Assembly: GCA_015680685.1 (NCBI GenBank)
Contig: MNCI01033474.1
Coordinates: forward strand, 1,864,910-1,928,909
Reading direction: 5' to 3'
DNA: 64,000 bases
From: Gnetum montanum
Taxonomy: Eukaryota; Streptophyta; Gnetopsida; Gnetales; Gnetaceae
Each line of letters begins with the position of its first letter. Position 1 is the first letter of the stretch. Below the pieces are notes generated by a model. That model worked only from the letters and a program-made list of their open reading frames with translations. It was not told the DNA's origin and made no database searches. The translations under genes were made by a program, and so were the position numbers. Shown piece by piece: positions 21,064 to 31,320 of this stretch.

Positions 21064-21330
21064 ACATAGCTACCATGGAATTCTAGAGGATGACGTTTCT
21101 ACGAGGCATTTCGTTGAACACTTGGTGCGCTTCCATGATGCTCTGGCATTTTCCATACATGTCCAACAGGGCTGCACCCATGTAAACATCCCTCCAAAGC
21201 CTAAGTTTATAGGCCTGAATGTGGATCTTCTTACCTGTCTGTAAAGCCAAATCCATTGCAAGACTCATGCAGGCTTTAAGAAAAGAAGGGAATGTGAAAC
21301 TATTTGCAGAAACAAGGCTGCTTCAGGCTT
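21064..21330 (-). pseudogene. Pentatricopeptide repeat (PPR) fragment
   Basis: The minus-strand reading holds QTGKKIHIQAYKLRLW, then DVYMGAALLDMYGKCQSIME, then AHQVFNEMPRRNVIL, a stop, and NSMVAMY. This is a textbook PPR unit pair of the PLS/DYW-type plant organelle RNA-processing proteins (G-K-x-I-H, L-D-M-Y-x-K-C, V-F-x-x-M-P-x-R-N-V). A shifted piece upstream gives LKACMSLAMDL. Full PPR proteins have ten or more units, so this is a small fragment, joined tail-to-tail to the CslD piece at about 21060. Confidence 0.9.
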
Positions 21331-21373
21331 GATGCCTTCACATTCGTAGGTGTTCTTAAAACATGCATAGGAA

Positions 21374-21795
21374 TTGGAGATTAATCGTTCGTGGCTAGTA
21401 GATTCATTCATTGGTTATCAAGGAAGGAAGAATCGGTTACCAGGAGATGATGTAAAGGATGTGTTGTTGATTGAAGAACCTCCTGTAACGGTGCCAAGTG
21501 ACCATCACCGTATTCGAATTTCTTTTTCCAGTGAATGTCACTTTTTCAAGGAAGCCAACAACAAATTTTACATGGATATAAAGCCAACATCAATTGCAAA
21601 TGCATATGATTTAATTATACAAGCATCAGATGGTGTGCTTGATTTGCAAGGATTGGCTTTCTTGATTTGAAAGACCATGTAGCCGCTGCCACCAACGTCT
21701 ACACTAAGGTGGATGCTGAATTACTTTCTTAGTACTGCCTGTTCATGAGAATTACTATGGCTTTGTACACGGTGGGTAATGATATTTAATAATTA
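21374..21795 (+). pseudogene. Unassigned gene-like fragment
   Basis: An open frame at 21374-21670 (98 residues) includes DDVKDVLLIEEPPVTVPSDH and YDLIIQASDGVLDLQGLAFL. It continues after a shift with DHVAAATNVYTKVDAELLS, a stop, and YCLFMRITMALYTVGN (to about 21790). Composition and codon texture look genic and match the adjacent CslD and PPR pieces. I do not recognise the family. Confidence 0.45.
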
Positions 21796-21924
21796 AAATC
21801 CTAAAAAAAATAAAATGACAATTGTATGAAGTGCTTAAAGTATGGAGATCTTGGCTTTATTTCTTACAATGATTATTTAGGTTGTGACTTATGAAAGAAA
21901 TATTTGTAAAGTTTGTAAAGACAC

Positions 21925-22306
21925 ATGTCAATGTTAGCATGATTTTCTCCTAACTTCATGTATACGTTATAAATTCCTAACTTTTTGGGCAAGTCATAGC
22001 TCCTAACTTGTTGGGCAAGTTATAACTTCCTTACTTGGGAGAGAAGTTACCCAAGATATTTTGTAATATCTAACTACCTATGAGGCCCTATAAAAAGGCT
22101 TCAAGGTTAGAAGAAAAAGGGGGGTCTCACTCTAGGTCTTAGGGAAAAAAGGAGCATTTGTAAAGAAGACATTGTGAAAGATTGCTTGTAGGATGACTTG
22201 TTAAAGACAACATTTCAGCCTCTTTGTCATAGTCCTGTGAGTTATGTTTATTTTTTATTTTGTTTAAATTGTTTAGCTAGTGGTTTAGGTAGTATCATGC
22301 TTGGCA
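21925..22306 (+). repeat. LTR-like repeat C, copy 2
   Basis: This is the forward copy of the repeat at 13164-13500. It has three 26-27 bp tandem units (21964-21990, 21991-22016, 22017-22043) where copy 1 has two, a TATA-like TATAAAAA at 22089-22096, and the same end TTTAGCTAGTGGTTTA. It follows the host-gene fragments. It could be an LTR, or a promoter and 5' leader that was duplicated. Confidence 0.75.
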
Positions 22307-23515
22307 AATAATTTTGGGATTTTTAGATTACTCTTATTCTTCTTGTTGCATGATAAAAAATTTCTATTAAAATTTTGTCATAGAAGAGCTTTTGTTTGAA
22401 AGCCTTAAGAGCATTTTAGTAGTGAATTTTTTTATTGTGCAATGTATAAGAACCGCTATTGAGATTGTTGTAAGAGAGCCTCTGCATGTAGTAAAGCCAT
22501 TGAACGATTCAATAGTCAAGAGGGTTCAGAAAATCTTTGGTATTTTGATAGGACCAAAATAGCTTCTTTTATCTTTAAAGTGAATCTCCGTGGTATTTCA
22601 ATTATAAATTCTCAAGTCTTTTGAAGGTTCTATTGAATGCAATTGTTAACATCCATTATCTAGCCAAAATAGAGTTTGGTATGTGATAGTTTACGCAACA
22701 ATTTTTTTGGGGTAGTATAGTAGGATTGTCTTGAAGAAATTGCTTATTTGAGCCTTGGAAGTTTGAACAATTCGTAGTTATTAAATTTGGGATAGCTTTA
22801 TTGCAAAGTGTTTACTTGTATCATTTTACCTTGTTTAAACATTTGAGATCTTTTCACAAATCTACTTTCTTTTTTTCTTCTTTCTATTTCCATTGAATCT
22901 CGCTCTATTTCTAGTTTTCTTGTGGAACTATCTCTTTCATTGGGGAAAATTAGAAGTAGATTCGCAGAGTTGTGCTCAAACATTATTGGAAAACTTTATT
23001 TATTACAAGTAGGTATTATAAAGACCACATAGACTAGGCAATTGGATAGAATAAGAACTCTCAACAACTCACAGTACTTTGGAAAGTTGGTTGAATCTCT
23101 TTAAGATAAGTCATTTATAGTTTTACACACAACCTAATCATTTCATTTTTCACAACAGCACACTACAACAGCACACATACATACTCACATTAACTATTGA
23201 GTCTATTTGGAGGTATCTGAGCCTTGGTGTTGCTAGAGACCAGCAAGCACCTAAATCCTATTCGAGGACACTCGTTGGTAGTCGCGTCCCAAACGGTCGC
23301 CAACAGGTATCTTGGAAAATGAAGTAAGTATGAAGAAAGTAATATTTAATTTTTTCATATATCTTTCTCACATATATCTTATTTGCAGAATAAGCAAGAG
23401 ACAACTTTAAGTTCAAAGGAGGAATCAAATTATTGGAGCACAGGATCATGAAAGAAAGCATTAGAGCTAGAAAAAAGATAGAGAATGTGGATTCGTTCGA
23501 GGATGAATGAAACCT
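22307..23515 (+). other. 3' interior of T1, no intact ORF
   Basis: AT-rich. A plus reading at 23220-23330 contains cysteine-free, CG-containing sequence (GTAGTCGCGTCCCAAACGG) and a splice-like pair GTAAGT (about 23322) ... TTGCAG (about 23384-23389). The stretch ends with DSFEDE and a stop at about 23491-23510. Too little remains to name a protein. Confidence 0.45.
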
Positions 23516-23527
23516 AAGGGGGGGAAA
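23516..23527 (+). promoter_or_regulatory. T1 polypurine tract
   Basis: AAGGGGGGGAAA is followed by one T and then the 3' LTR. Confidence 0.9.
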
Positions 23528-23528
23528 T

Positions 23529-24134
23529 TGTCACATCCCCATTCCAAAATTATGCAGTTGCTTAATGAAGGTGGTGTCTTTTCATAACAAGTGTTATTGT
23601 TATCTTAACAAGACCCAAAAAGAGTAGTTATGATTAAGACCCAAAAGGACATGTTGTAATAACAAACATGTCTCTTGAGGAACCTTTGGGGGTTTGACCT
23701 AAGGCATTTATACCCAGGGTTAGAGGTTGTGCCAACATAGGGAATGGTAGAGCTAGTACAAGCAATTCATGGGGTGGTGGAGCCAGTATAGGCAAGTCAC
23801 AGGAAGTTGGGTGAAGCGGGACAGGAAAGGGATTGGCCCACCCTTCTCGCCATGTTATAGGCCTAACCATGGTGGCAGTGCTAGATTGCCTTTAAGGGAT
23901 AAATGCCAAAGGAATAAAACCCGAAGTAAAAACTCTCAGAGCACGATCCGAATACAATTTTTCATATCAATAAAGCATTTTTTTCTTCTTTTTCTACATT
24001 TTTTCTATTATTTCCTTTATACATAATGCTGAATATCACTTATATTTCACATTGGTATATTTTCTTTGTATGCATAATGTCTAATATATTATATATTTGA
24101 TGTTTGCCATGACATCCAAGGACGGGATGTCACA
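23529..24134 (+). repeat. T1 3' LTR
   Basis: This 606-bp LTR is collinear with 2349-2955 and ends GGATGTCACA. It is followed by TAGGT (24135-24139), the target duplication matching 2344-2348. Confidence 0.93.
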
Positions 24135-24139
24135 TAGGT

Positions 24140-24869
24140 GATGTTGCCTAGAACATAAATACCTAGAAGAAGAAAATGAAGGCATTGTTGGATATGTTCA
24201 AGTTTATAAAAGTAATAGCAATAGTGGCAAGACAATGAAATTCACTAACATGTATGGGATGTGAGAAGAGATCTTAAGAGATATAGGATCCTCCACCTCT
24301 AAACACTCCTTGAAGACTTCATCTTAGTCATTTTTATACCTAATGACTAGTTCATTTTTGCATTGTACCTAGTTTTAATGTACTTAATTGTAAGCACTCA
24401 AATGTTTGGTAATGTGATACTTAGAGTTTATTAAAATGTTAGTGAATCACTATTAATGCATTACCATTCATGCCATAGAGTGTGCTACACATCACATGTT
24501 GGTGCTCCACAACATTGATCATCATCATCACTAGTCATGTCAACATCTACCAACATCATCATCATTCATTCCATACCTTCATCCTTTTCTAAATCATTAT
24601 TTGATACTAAAAAATAGTAAATGAAAAAATGTTAGATGAAGGAACACTCATCTTAGCTCTACTAGCTCTAGTAATGCTTTCCTAGCCTTCATGGTATGAT
24701 TTCTAAAGGAATTTTAGCCAACAAAAATATTTCTTGATTATCTTGACTTCACTAACAATTAGCTAATAAAATTTTTATTTTTAAAAGTCTTATAAAGTTC
24801 TCTATAATTTATAAAAAATCAATACTACAAAAGATAATCTGAAGCTAAAGTTATATTATGTTCTTTCCA
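24140..24869. other. No gene recognised
   Basis: The original flank of the T1 insertion. It contains ATC/CAT-rich simple sequence near 24515-24590 and no reading frame with family resemblance. Confidence 0.5.
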
Positions 24870-25351
24870 ATCTACCAAAAATCATGGTAATTATGATAGT
24901 GCAACTTAGAGAGGTGATAACTCAAACTTTGTTATGTTTCTAATGATAAAGTTTTAACTAAACCTTTCCATAGATACTATCTTTCAAATAAATTTAATAT
25001 CATATCAAATTATTTTGTGATAAGGGAGAAATGATCTAATCATTCACCATCGTTAATTCTACTAAAAATTTGAGTTTTAGAAATGTTATTAAATTGTAGA
25101 GCTAATTTCTTTAATAATATAAAGATATTAAATTGAAATTTTAGTTCACATATCCACATGTGCTAACTTTATAATAAATTTAGAATCACTAAAAAATATT
25201 GTAAAATAACTTAGATATAATCAAAATAATGAATGTCCCTAATTATAACAATTCAACTTCCAAGTTTGAGTAGATAATGATGAATGATATTGATGCATTG
25301 AGGAAAGATTGATGAACTGATGATGAAATAGTTAGATTCTTACTAAAATTA
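24870..25351. repeat. Dispersed repeat B, copy 1, left half
   Basis: Collinear with 56430-56830 (shared TTTTAACTAAACCTTTC, AGAGCTAATTTCTT and ATCAAAATAATGAATGT). The copia element at 25352 interrupts it, and the remainder resumes at 30334. Confidence 0.85.
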
Positions 25352-25777
25352 TGTTTAATATTATGTACTGTAGAAATTTTTTCTCCTACTTTGAATAATT
25401 TTTCTTAAAAAAGGTCATTTGGGTTAGTAACTTTTTTAAATTATTAAAATTTTTTTTATCATGTAATGTTTTTTTATAAAATAAATTTATTTTCTAGTTG
25501 TTAGAGGACAGTTGTGATGAGTTTAACTTAGTTATGTTGAGTTTAACTCCTAGTTGAATTTGTTTCCTTTTTTTTATAAAAGTAGTTAGAAGATGTCTTA
25601 TTGTGCAAAAAAAGCCTAATGTAAGGTTTTTTCAAAAATAATGGAAGAAGTTAATAGTTATTATATTTCAAAAGTTTTATTGCAGTTTGAATTTTTTCAT
25701 AGTGAATTTTACAATAATTTTATTTTATTAGTTTAGTTTTGTAATTTCTCATCCTATCCATTGCACTCATTCTAATA
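25352..25777 (+). repeat. Copia 5' LTR
   Basis: This 426-bp LTR starts TGTTTAATATT and shares with the 3' copy ATCATGTAATGTTTTTT, GAGTTTAACTCCTAGTTGA and AATGTAAGGTTTTTTC. Its terminal CTAGCA has decayed to CTAATA. The primer-site relic TGGTATCATAG is at 25780-25790. Confidence 0.92.
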
Positions 25778-25779
25778 AT

Positions 25780-25790
25780 TGGTATCATAG
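25780..25790 (+). promoter_or_regulatory. Copia primer-binding site (Met tRNA type), decayed
   Basis: TGGTATCATAG follows the 5' LTR by two bases and differs at one position from TGGTATCAGAG. Confidence 0.85.
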
Positions 25791-25859
25791 TTGTTAATCC
25801 ATTTTCATGGATTCTAAATAAAGTAAAGACATTCCAAAGTGTTTTGTTATTTTTTATAG

Positions 25860-26760
25860 CTATCAAGATTTTACTTATTTGTCATATTTAATGAAATCTC
25901 TCCTCCAAGTTCATAAAGTGTGAGTGTATGTTGAATCTAGTTTTCTTGTGCCTCCAGGTTCCATGATGTGAGAGCAGAGTAATAACCTTAAAAGAGATAG
26001 GAAGATTGATTCATTTGTGAAGGTGATTATTTTTACTAGTGTTACTTAGGTAGTTACAATTGAAATCATTACTAAAGATACATCTAAGGCTTGTTGTGAT
26101 ACCTTGCAAGAAGAGTACAAAGGTAATGAGGTAAACAAAAACTTGAAGAAAATGAAATACAAGATCGAGTTTGATAATTTAAGGATTATAAGAGGAGATT
26201 CTCTCTCTCATTTTTTTGATAGGCTTCACATTATTTTGAGAAATTTGGATGAGTACATTTGTAGCCTCACAATGCAGCAAAAGTTAAATAAGGTGATTCA
26301 AGTTCTTTATAATGAATACAAATTCTCCACCTCCATTAAAATTATTGTTTAGAAAAAATACCTCTTCATCTATACAATTAATGAGTTAATTGAATATTTG
26401 AAGGCTCTAGAAGAGTTGAAGATTTCAAATCCAAATTAGAATGCTTATGTTGTAGGTCCAAGCACCTTAAGAGATGGAAGATTCACTAGAGGAAGAAGAG
26501 GGGGAGGCAGATTTAACTATTCAAGAGAAGAGAGGCAATAAAATGATACATGACCTTAAAATTATAGAGGAGAATTTTAGCCAAGGGGTAGAGGTTTTTA
26601 GAATTTTTCTATAGGAAGAGGAGGTTTTTAAAGTGGTAGGAAAAATTTCTAGCTAGAAGGAGGTTAAGATGCACCATCTTCATCAGTTCCATGGTGCACC
26701 TTTTGTGGCAAGATAGGCCATTATGAAGAAAGATATTGTCAAAATATTGGTATTAAAAAT
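25860..26760 (+). pseudogene. Copia gag remnant with zinc knuckle
   Basis: The open piece 26104-26352 reads KKMKYKIEFDNLRIIRGDSL and FFDRLHIILRNLDEY, typical of copia gag (UBN2-like). An arginine/glycine-rich stretch (26480-26640) leads to a CCHC-like knuckle at 26696-26740, CTFCGKIGHYEERYC. Its last spacing is five residues rather than the usual four. Several stops. Confidence 0.88.
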
Positions 26761-26859
26761 ATCATAATTTCAGATACTTAAGAAGTAGAAAATACTACAT
26801 CACAATATAGAGGCAAATAAATTATAGATAGTCAAGATAACTCAAATTTTGTAGCATTC

Positions 26860-27190
26860 ATCATCTTTGATAATATCACTTCAAGTACATGGATCCTTGA
26901 TAGTGGTTGTTCAAACCACATGAATCCTCGCAAAGAAGCTTTTATTGAGTATAAGATTAGTGGCAACATGGGAACAATCAAATTTGGTAATGGTGAGCAA
27001 ATCCAAATTTAAGAAATTGGAAAATTCCTTATTACTCTTAAAAATGAAATTCAAGTTCAAGTTGATGATGTTTTCTACATTTCAAAATTGTCTAATTCTT
27101 TGCTTTTAATTGGACATATGGTTAATAGGGGAAATAAAGTAATTTTGAAGAATTTTACAATTTCATACTCAACAAGGATCATAGGTAAGC
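26860..27190 (+). pseudogene. Copia aspartic protease remnant
   Basis: TWILDSGCSNHMN carries the active-site D-S-G (codons 26899-26907). FGNGEQIQI and DVFYISKLSNSLLLIGHMV follow, the usual copia protease tail. Confidence 0.9.
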
Positions 27191-27279
27191 TTCCAAGAAT
27201 AAAAAATTAGATTTATTGTCTTGGAGCCACTTTTGTACAAAATCATGTTGATGAGAAGTTTCTTTTACAATCAAGACTG

Positions 27280-28240
27280 AGGAGGCAAGATTGAGGAATT
27301 AGAGGCTTGGACATGCCTTCTATAAAAACATTGAAAAGTTGGTTAAATTTAAGGATTTTTTTGGTTTATAGTTCTTAAATTTTCCTAATGAAGTTTGTGA
27401 CACATATCTTAAAGACAAGCAAAAGGCTTTTTCTCATGCAAATCATATGAAAAAGAAGGCATATCCACTAGAACTTTCACATATGGATGTGGCTGAACCT
27501 ATGTCCATAGCTGCAATAAATGAAGAAAGATATTTTTGATAATTTTTATGATTTTTCTAGGTATGCTTGGTCATATATTTTCCATTCCAAGGATGAATTA
27601 TTACCTATGTTCAAGAATTTTCAAAAGCTTGTTGAAAATAGGCTTGGTTTAAGGATTAAGGTAATCAGATTAGATCATGGTGGTGAATTTGTGTTAAGTG
27701 AGTTCAATTATTATTGTACTAAATGTGAAATAGAGAAACAAACCACATGTGTCATTCACCCCATAGCAATGACATCACAAAAAAGAGTAATTGTGCCTTA
27801 TAGGAGATGGCAAGACATTTGTTGAAACATGCCTTAATTTTGAATGATTATTGACATGAGTCAATCCGCATAGCAACCTATTTAATTAATAGGTTGATCA
27901 CTTCATCAAATTAAGAGATACTCCTTAAAATTGCTTTATGGTAAGCCTCCAAATTTATCTCATTTAAAGGTGTTTGATTGTATTTGTTATGTTAAGATTT
28001 TAAATTAGGTGAAAGATAAGTTAGATCATAAAGGCAAAAGGTGTGTGTTTTTTGGTTATGATTTAAGAGCATGTAGATATAAATGTTTTGATCTCATTAA
28101 TAAGAAGTGGCATTACTCTAGAAATATTGTATTTGATGAATCAAAGGTATCTTTGAATAAGTTTCACAAGCTTAATCAAGATAGGAAGCAAGAGTATAGT
28201 TCAAGACTTTGGGAGGAGAAGGAGCACACACCTTCTTAAA
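27280..28240 (+). pseudogene. Copia integrase remnant
   Basis: A pre-integrase motif (RLGHAFYKN) precedes the core, with open pieces 27520-27825 (FSRYAWSYIFHSKDELL; second catalytic D in VIRLDHGGEF) and 28009-28239 (KGKRCVFFGYDLRACRYKCF; NIVFDESKV). The region where the third acid belongs is scrambled (IAMTSQKRVIVPYRR). The copia C-terminal G-K-x-x-x-F-x-G-Y motif is intact. Confidence 0.92.
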
Positions 28241-29030
28241 TGCTGGGTAGAGAATTTAATAGAAGAATGACAAGAAGTCAAGAAATTACTCATGTTGCAT
28301 ATGCTACTCTTACACATGAGCCCTTAAATGTTAAGAAGGCTCTCAAATATAAAGTTTGGATTGAAGCCATGAAGAAGGAAATGATTTTTATTAAGAGAAT
28401 TAAAACCTGGACGTTGGTGGACAAGCCAAAAGGGAAAAAAGTCATTGACACCAAATCAATCTTCAAACAAAAATACAATGATGTTGGTAAAATTGTTACA
28501 CATGAGGCTAGACTTAGCAAGAGGTTTTCTTCAAAATAAGCATGTTGATTATGATGAGATTTTTGTGCCTATTGCTAGATTTGAGACTATTAATCTTATG
28601 GTCTCCCTTGCTACTCGTAAAGATATGAAAATTTATCAAATGGATGTTAATTTTGAATTTCTTAATGGAAAATTAAAAGAGGATATTATATTCATCAGCT
28701 TAAAGGTTTTGAGATTCAAGGACAAGAAAATAAGTTGTGCAAGTCATATAAAGCTTTGTATGGCTTGAAGTAAGCTCCAAGATCTTGGTTTCAAAAAAAT
28801 GATTTTTTTATTAAGAATAGTCATAGGGGTTGTGTTTTTGAGCCTACCTTGTACTTTAAACATGAAGGTTCTAATTTCATCATTATTTCACTTTGTTGAT
28901 GACTTGATTTTTATGGCTATGTCTAAAAAATTAGCTGACCAATTTAGGCATGATAAGAAAGGTGAGTCTAAGATGAACGATTTGAAATTTCTTAAATATT
29001 TTTTTGGAATCAAAATGAATTAGGAAGAAG
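28240..29030 (+). pseudogene. Copia reverse transcriptase remnant
   Basis: The order is IEAMKKEMIFIKRIKTWTLV, THEARLSKRF, YQMDVNFEFLNGKLKE, then KALYGLK-stop-APRSWF and the polymerase site F-V-D-D-L-I-F-M (28891-28914). A TAA replaces the normally invariant Q of KALYGLKQAPR. Frames are broken at 28539, 28768 and 29023. Confidence 0.94.
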
Positions 29031-29039
29031 ACTATTTCA

Positions 29040-29800
29040 AAATTTATCAATCAAAGTGTGCACAAGCCATCATTAAAAAGTATGGGCTAGAGGAAGCCAA
29101 GATGGATACAACTTCACTTCTCCAAAATATGAAGCTTTCAAGGAAAAATGATACTCCATTGGTTGATCCTTCCTTATACAAAGGTATGATTGATTCATTA
29201 ATATTTTTGTGTCATAGTAGGCCTAATTCAAATATACAACTTCATTTTTCTCAAGGTTTATGCAAAGAGCCAAGGTGGTTATATCTTAGTGCCTTGAAGA
29301 ATCTTTTGAGCTATGTTAAAGAAATAATTTATTTTGGCTATAAGTTCATTAATGGAGATGCAAAATTTCATGTTTTTCTTGATGTTGATTAGGGAGGAGC
29401 TGTAGATGATCATAAGTTAACTTTTGGTTACTTTATTTTTCATAGTTCTAATCCTATTTATTGGAAGATGAAGAAACAAACTAGTGTGAGCTTCTCATCA
29501 TGTGAGGCAGAATTTATTACTATGGCTAAATGTCTTCAACATGTTTTATAGTTAAAAAATTTACTTTCCTAATTGGGTTTTGAAATTAAATTTTCAATAT
29601 CTATGTTTGTGGATAATAAAGTAGCAATTTAGTTGTCCAAGGGGCACATAATTCATAAGAAGAGTAAACACATTAACATGACATATTACTTTCTCAAGCA
29701 TGAAGTGAAGAAGGGCATAATTAAGCCCATACATGTTTAAAATATTGATCAATTAGCTGATTTACTAACTAAAACATTGTAGGCTTATTGGATTGACTAT
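29040..29800 (+). pseudogene. Copia RNase H remnant
   Basis: LYKGMIDSLIFLCHSRPNSN is followed by GDAKFHVFLDVD, a stop, and GGA; the stop sits where DADWAG has tryptophan. SCEAEFITMAKC and KSKHINMTYYFLKHEV complete the usual copia C-terminus. The tail DQLADLLTKTL precedes a short 3' spacer. Confidence 0.93.
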
Positions 29801-29903
29801 CTTTTAAACATGATTGGTACATGCAAAGTAAGTGATGAGAAGAAAGATCTTCAAGTTTCTAATTCAACTATTCTGAAATCAATTTCAACACTAAAGAAGG
29901 AAA

Positions 29904-30333
29904 TGTTGACTATTGTGTAGTGTAGAAATTGGTTTCTCTTACTTTGAATAACTTTTTTTAAAAAACGATTATTTGAGTTAGTAACTTTTATAATTATTAA
30001 AAGTTTTTTTATCATGTAATGTTTTTTAAAAAATAATTTTTTTCCTAGTAGTTAGAGATTAGTTGTGATGATTTTAACTTAGTTATGTTGAGTTTAACTC
30101 CTAGTTGAGTTTGTTTCCTTTTTTTTTAATAAAAGCAATTAGAAGAGCTACCTTATTGTGTGAAAAAAGTGTGATGTAAGGTTTTTTCAAAAATAATGAA
30201 AGAAGATATGAGTTCTTATAGTTCTCAAGTTTTATTATAGTTTTAATTCTTTTCATTGTAAATTTTACAATGATTTGATTTTCACAATTTAGTTTCTTAA
30301 TTTCTCATCCTATCCGCTATGCTCATTCTAGCA
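29904..30333 (+). repeat. Copia 3' LTR
   Basis: This 430-bp LTR starts TGTTGACTATTG and ends TTCTAGCA. The purine tract CTAAAGAAGGAAA (29891-29903) precedes it and AATTA follows. Confidence 0.92.
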
Positions 30334-30600
30334 AATTATGTTGATGATTCTATGATACAAATTTCCAAGAGATGTCTTGGATATATATATATATATGTAA
30401 CAAATAGGGTAAATTTTAGTAAAAATAATATACTGTAGCCCCAATGAAAAAATATATTAAAAATTAAATATATATATATATATATATGGATTGGAGCCAA
30501 AATAACATCACAACTACTCATCAATCTAGAAATTTCTAATATTTTATTAAAATAAACTTCCATTTTATAATAAAAATAAACAATGATTGTCTTCTAATTT
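30334..30600. repeat. Dispersed repeat B, copy 1, right half, with (AT)n
   Basis: This resumes the repeat cut at 25351 and matches 56820-56965 (ATTATGTTGATGATTC, ATTTCCAAGAGATGTCTT). AT dinucleotide runs occur at 30381-30396 and 30467-30488, both longer than in the paralogue. Confidence 0.85.
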
Positions 30601-30639
30601 AGAAATCCAACAATCCTTCTTTAGAGTGGAAGATAATCT

Positions 30640-31320
30640 TCATTCTTCATCTTTACTTTATCTTTTCTTTATTATGCTCTAAGTTCCTATAGATTCATTC
30701 AGGTAGTTGATCCTATAACATAAAATATTTTTTATTAGCAAGTTAATAATTTGCTCTTTTGAACTAATGTAAATAGATTTGATGGTTTCTTCTTTCAAAT
30801 CTTTCTTGATGAAATAGTACTTGATATCAATGTGTTTGTATTTTTTGTGATGCACATAGTCTTGAGATAGTTATTAATAATATGGAACTAGCCCTAAGTG
30901 CTTTCTTTAAGTCATATGGATCTTTGTTGAGTTTTCACACTTCTCTTTTCCTTTGATAACATAATATTCAAGCTGGTAGTTATATACTTCTTCTTTGATG
31001 TATCCATTTAGAAAGGCTGAGTTAACATCCATTTGTTAAATCTTTCAATCTTTATGTCATGATATAGAGAGAATGAGCTTGATGATTTCAAATCTAGCCC
31101 CAGGTGCAAAGATTGCTTCATAATCAATGTGTTTATTGTGTTTGAATCCTCTTGTCACAAGTCTTGATTTATGTGTTGTAACTTATTCTTTGTCATTATA
31201 CTTTGTTTTATATAGTCACTTGTAATCAATAACATTTTTATCTTTTGGTTTTTCTACTAATTCTCATGTGTTATTTCTTAGGATGACATTGCACACTTGA
31301 TCCATGAATTCTTTCTATAT
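30640..31320 (-). pseudogene. Ty1/copia RT remnant, reverse strand
   Basis: The minus strand, from 31320 downward, reads KEFMDQVCNVILRNNT, ELVEKPKDKNVIDYK, SRLVTRGFKHNKHIDYEAIF and QMDVNSAFLNGYIKEEVY, the N-terminal half of copia reverse transcriptase. It is related to, but not the same copy as, the plus-strand piece at 55797. It is cut at 31320 by the reverse gypsy element's LTR. Confidence 0.88.

Larger units (their letters stand above)
2344..24139 (+). mobile_element. T1: LTR retrotransposon enlarged to 21.8 kb by nested insertions
   Basis: Two direct LTRs (2349-2955 and 23529-24134) begin TGTCACATCC and end GATGTTACA or GATGTCACA. They are flanked by identical 5-bp duplications TAGGT at 2344-2348 and 24135-24139. 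A TGGTATCAGAGC primer-binding site follows the 5' LTR and a polypurine tract precedes the 3' LTR, so both ends belong to one insertion. Just before the 3' tract is DSFEDE and a stop (about 23491-23510), an ending I associate with plant Ty3/gypsy pol. No T1 gag-pol was recognised. The interior holds T2, a gypsy remnant, a probable solo LTR and host-gene fragments. Confidence 0.9.
25347..30338 (+). mobile_element. Ty1/copia element, full-length but decayed (5.0 kb)
   Basis: LTRs 25352-25777 and 29904-30333 are flanked by AATTA (25347-25351 and 30334-30338). The gag-protease-integrase-RT-RNase H order is that of Ty1/copia. Every domain carries stops and shifts. The unoccupied paralogous site at 56.83 kb confirms the boundaries. 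Confidence 0.95.

Noticed and set aside
23318-23392. A real spliced host gene near the T1 3' end
   Set aside because: A GTAAGT and a TTGCAG flank an intron-sized gap, but the adjoining readings are short and match nothing.
10604-23515. Helitron as the agent of gene-fragment capture
   Set aside because: I could not find a convincing 5' TC start with a 3' hairpin and CTRR end around the cluster, and the clear boundaries are LTRs with 5-bp duplications.
28290-28520. Reverse open frame opposite copia RT
   Set aside because: It is the antisense shadow of the RT frame at 28240-28539.
30381-30488. CRISPR-like or satellite repeats
   Set aside because: These are simple AT dinucleotide runs. No spaced direct-repeat array exists anywhere in the window.
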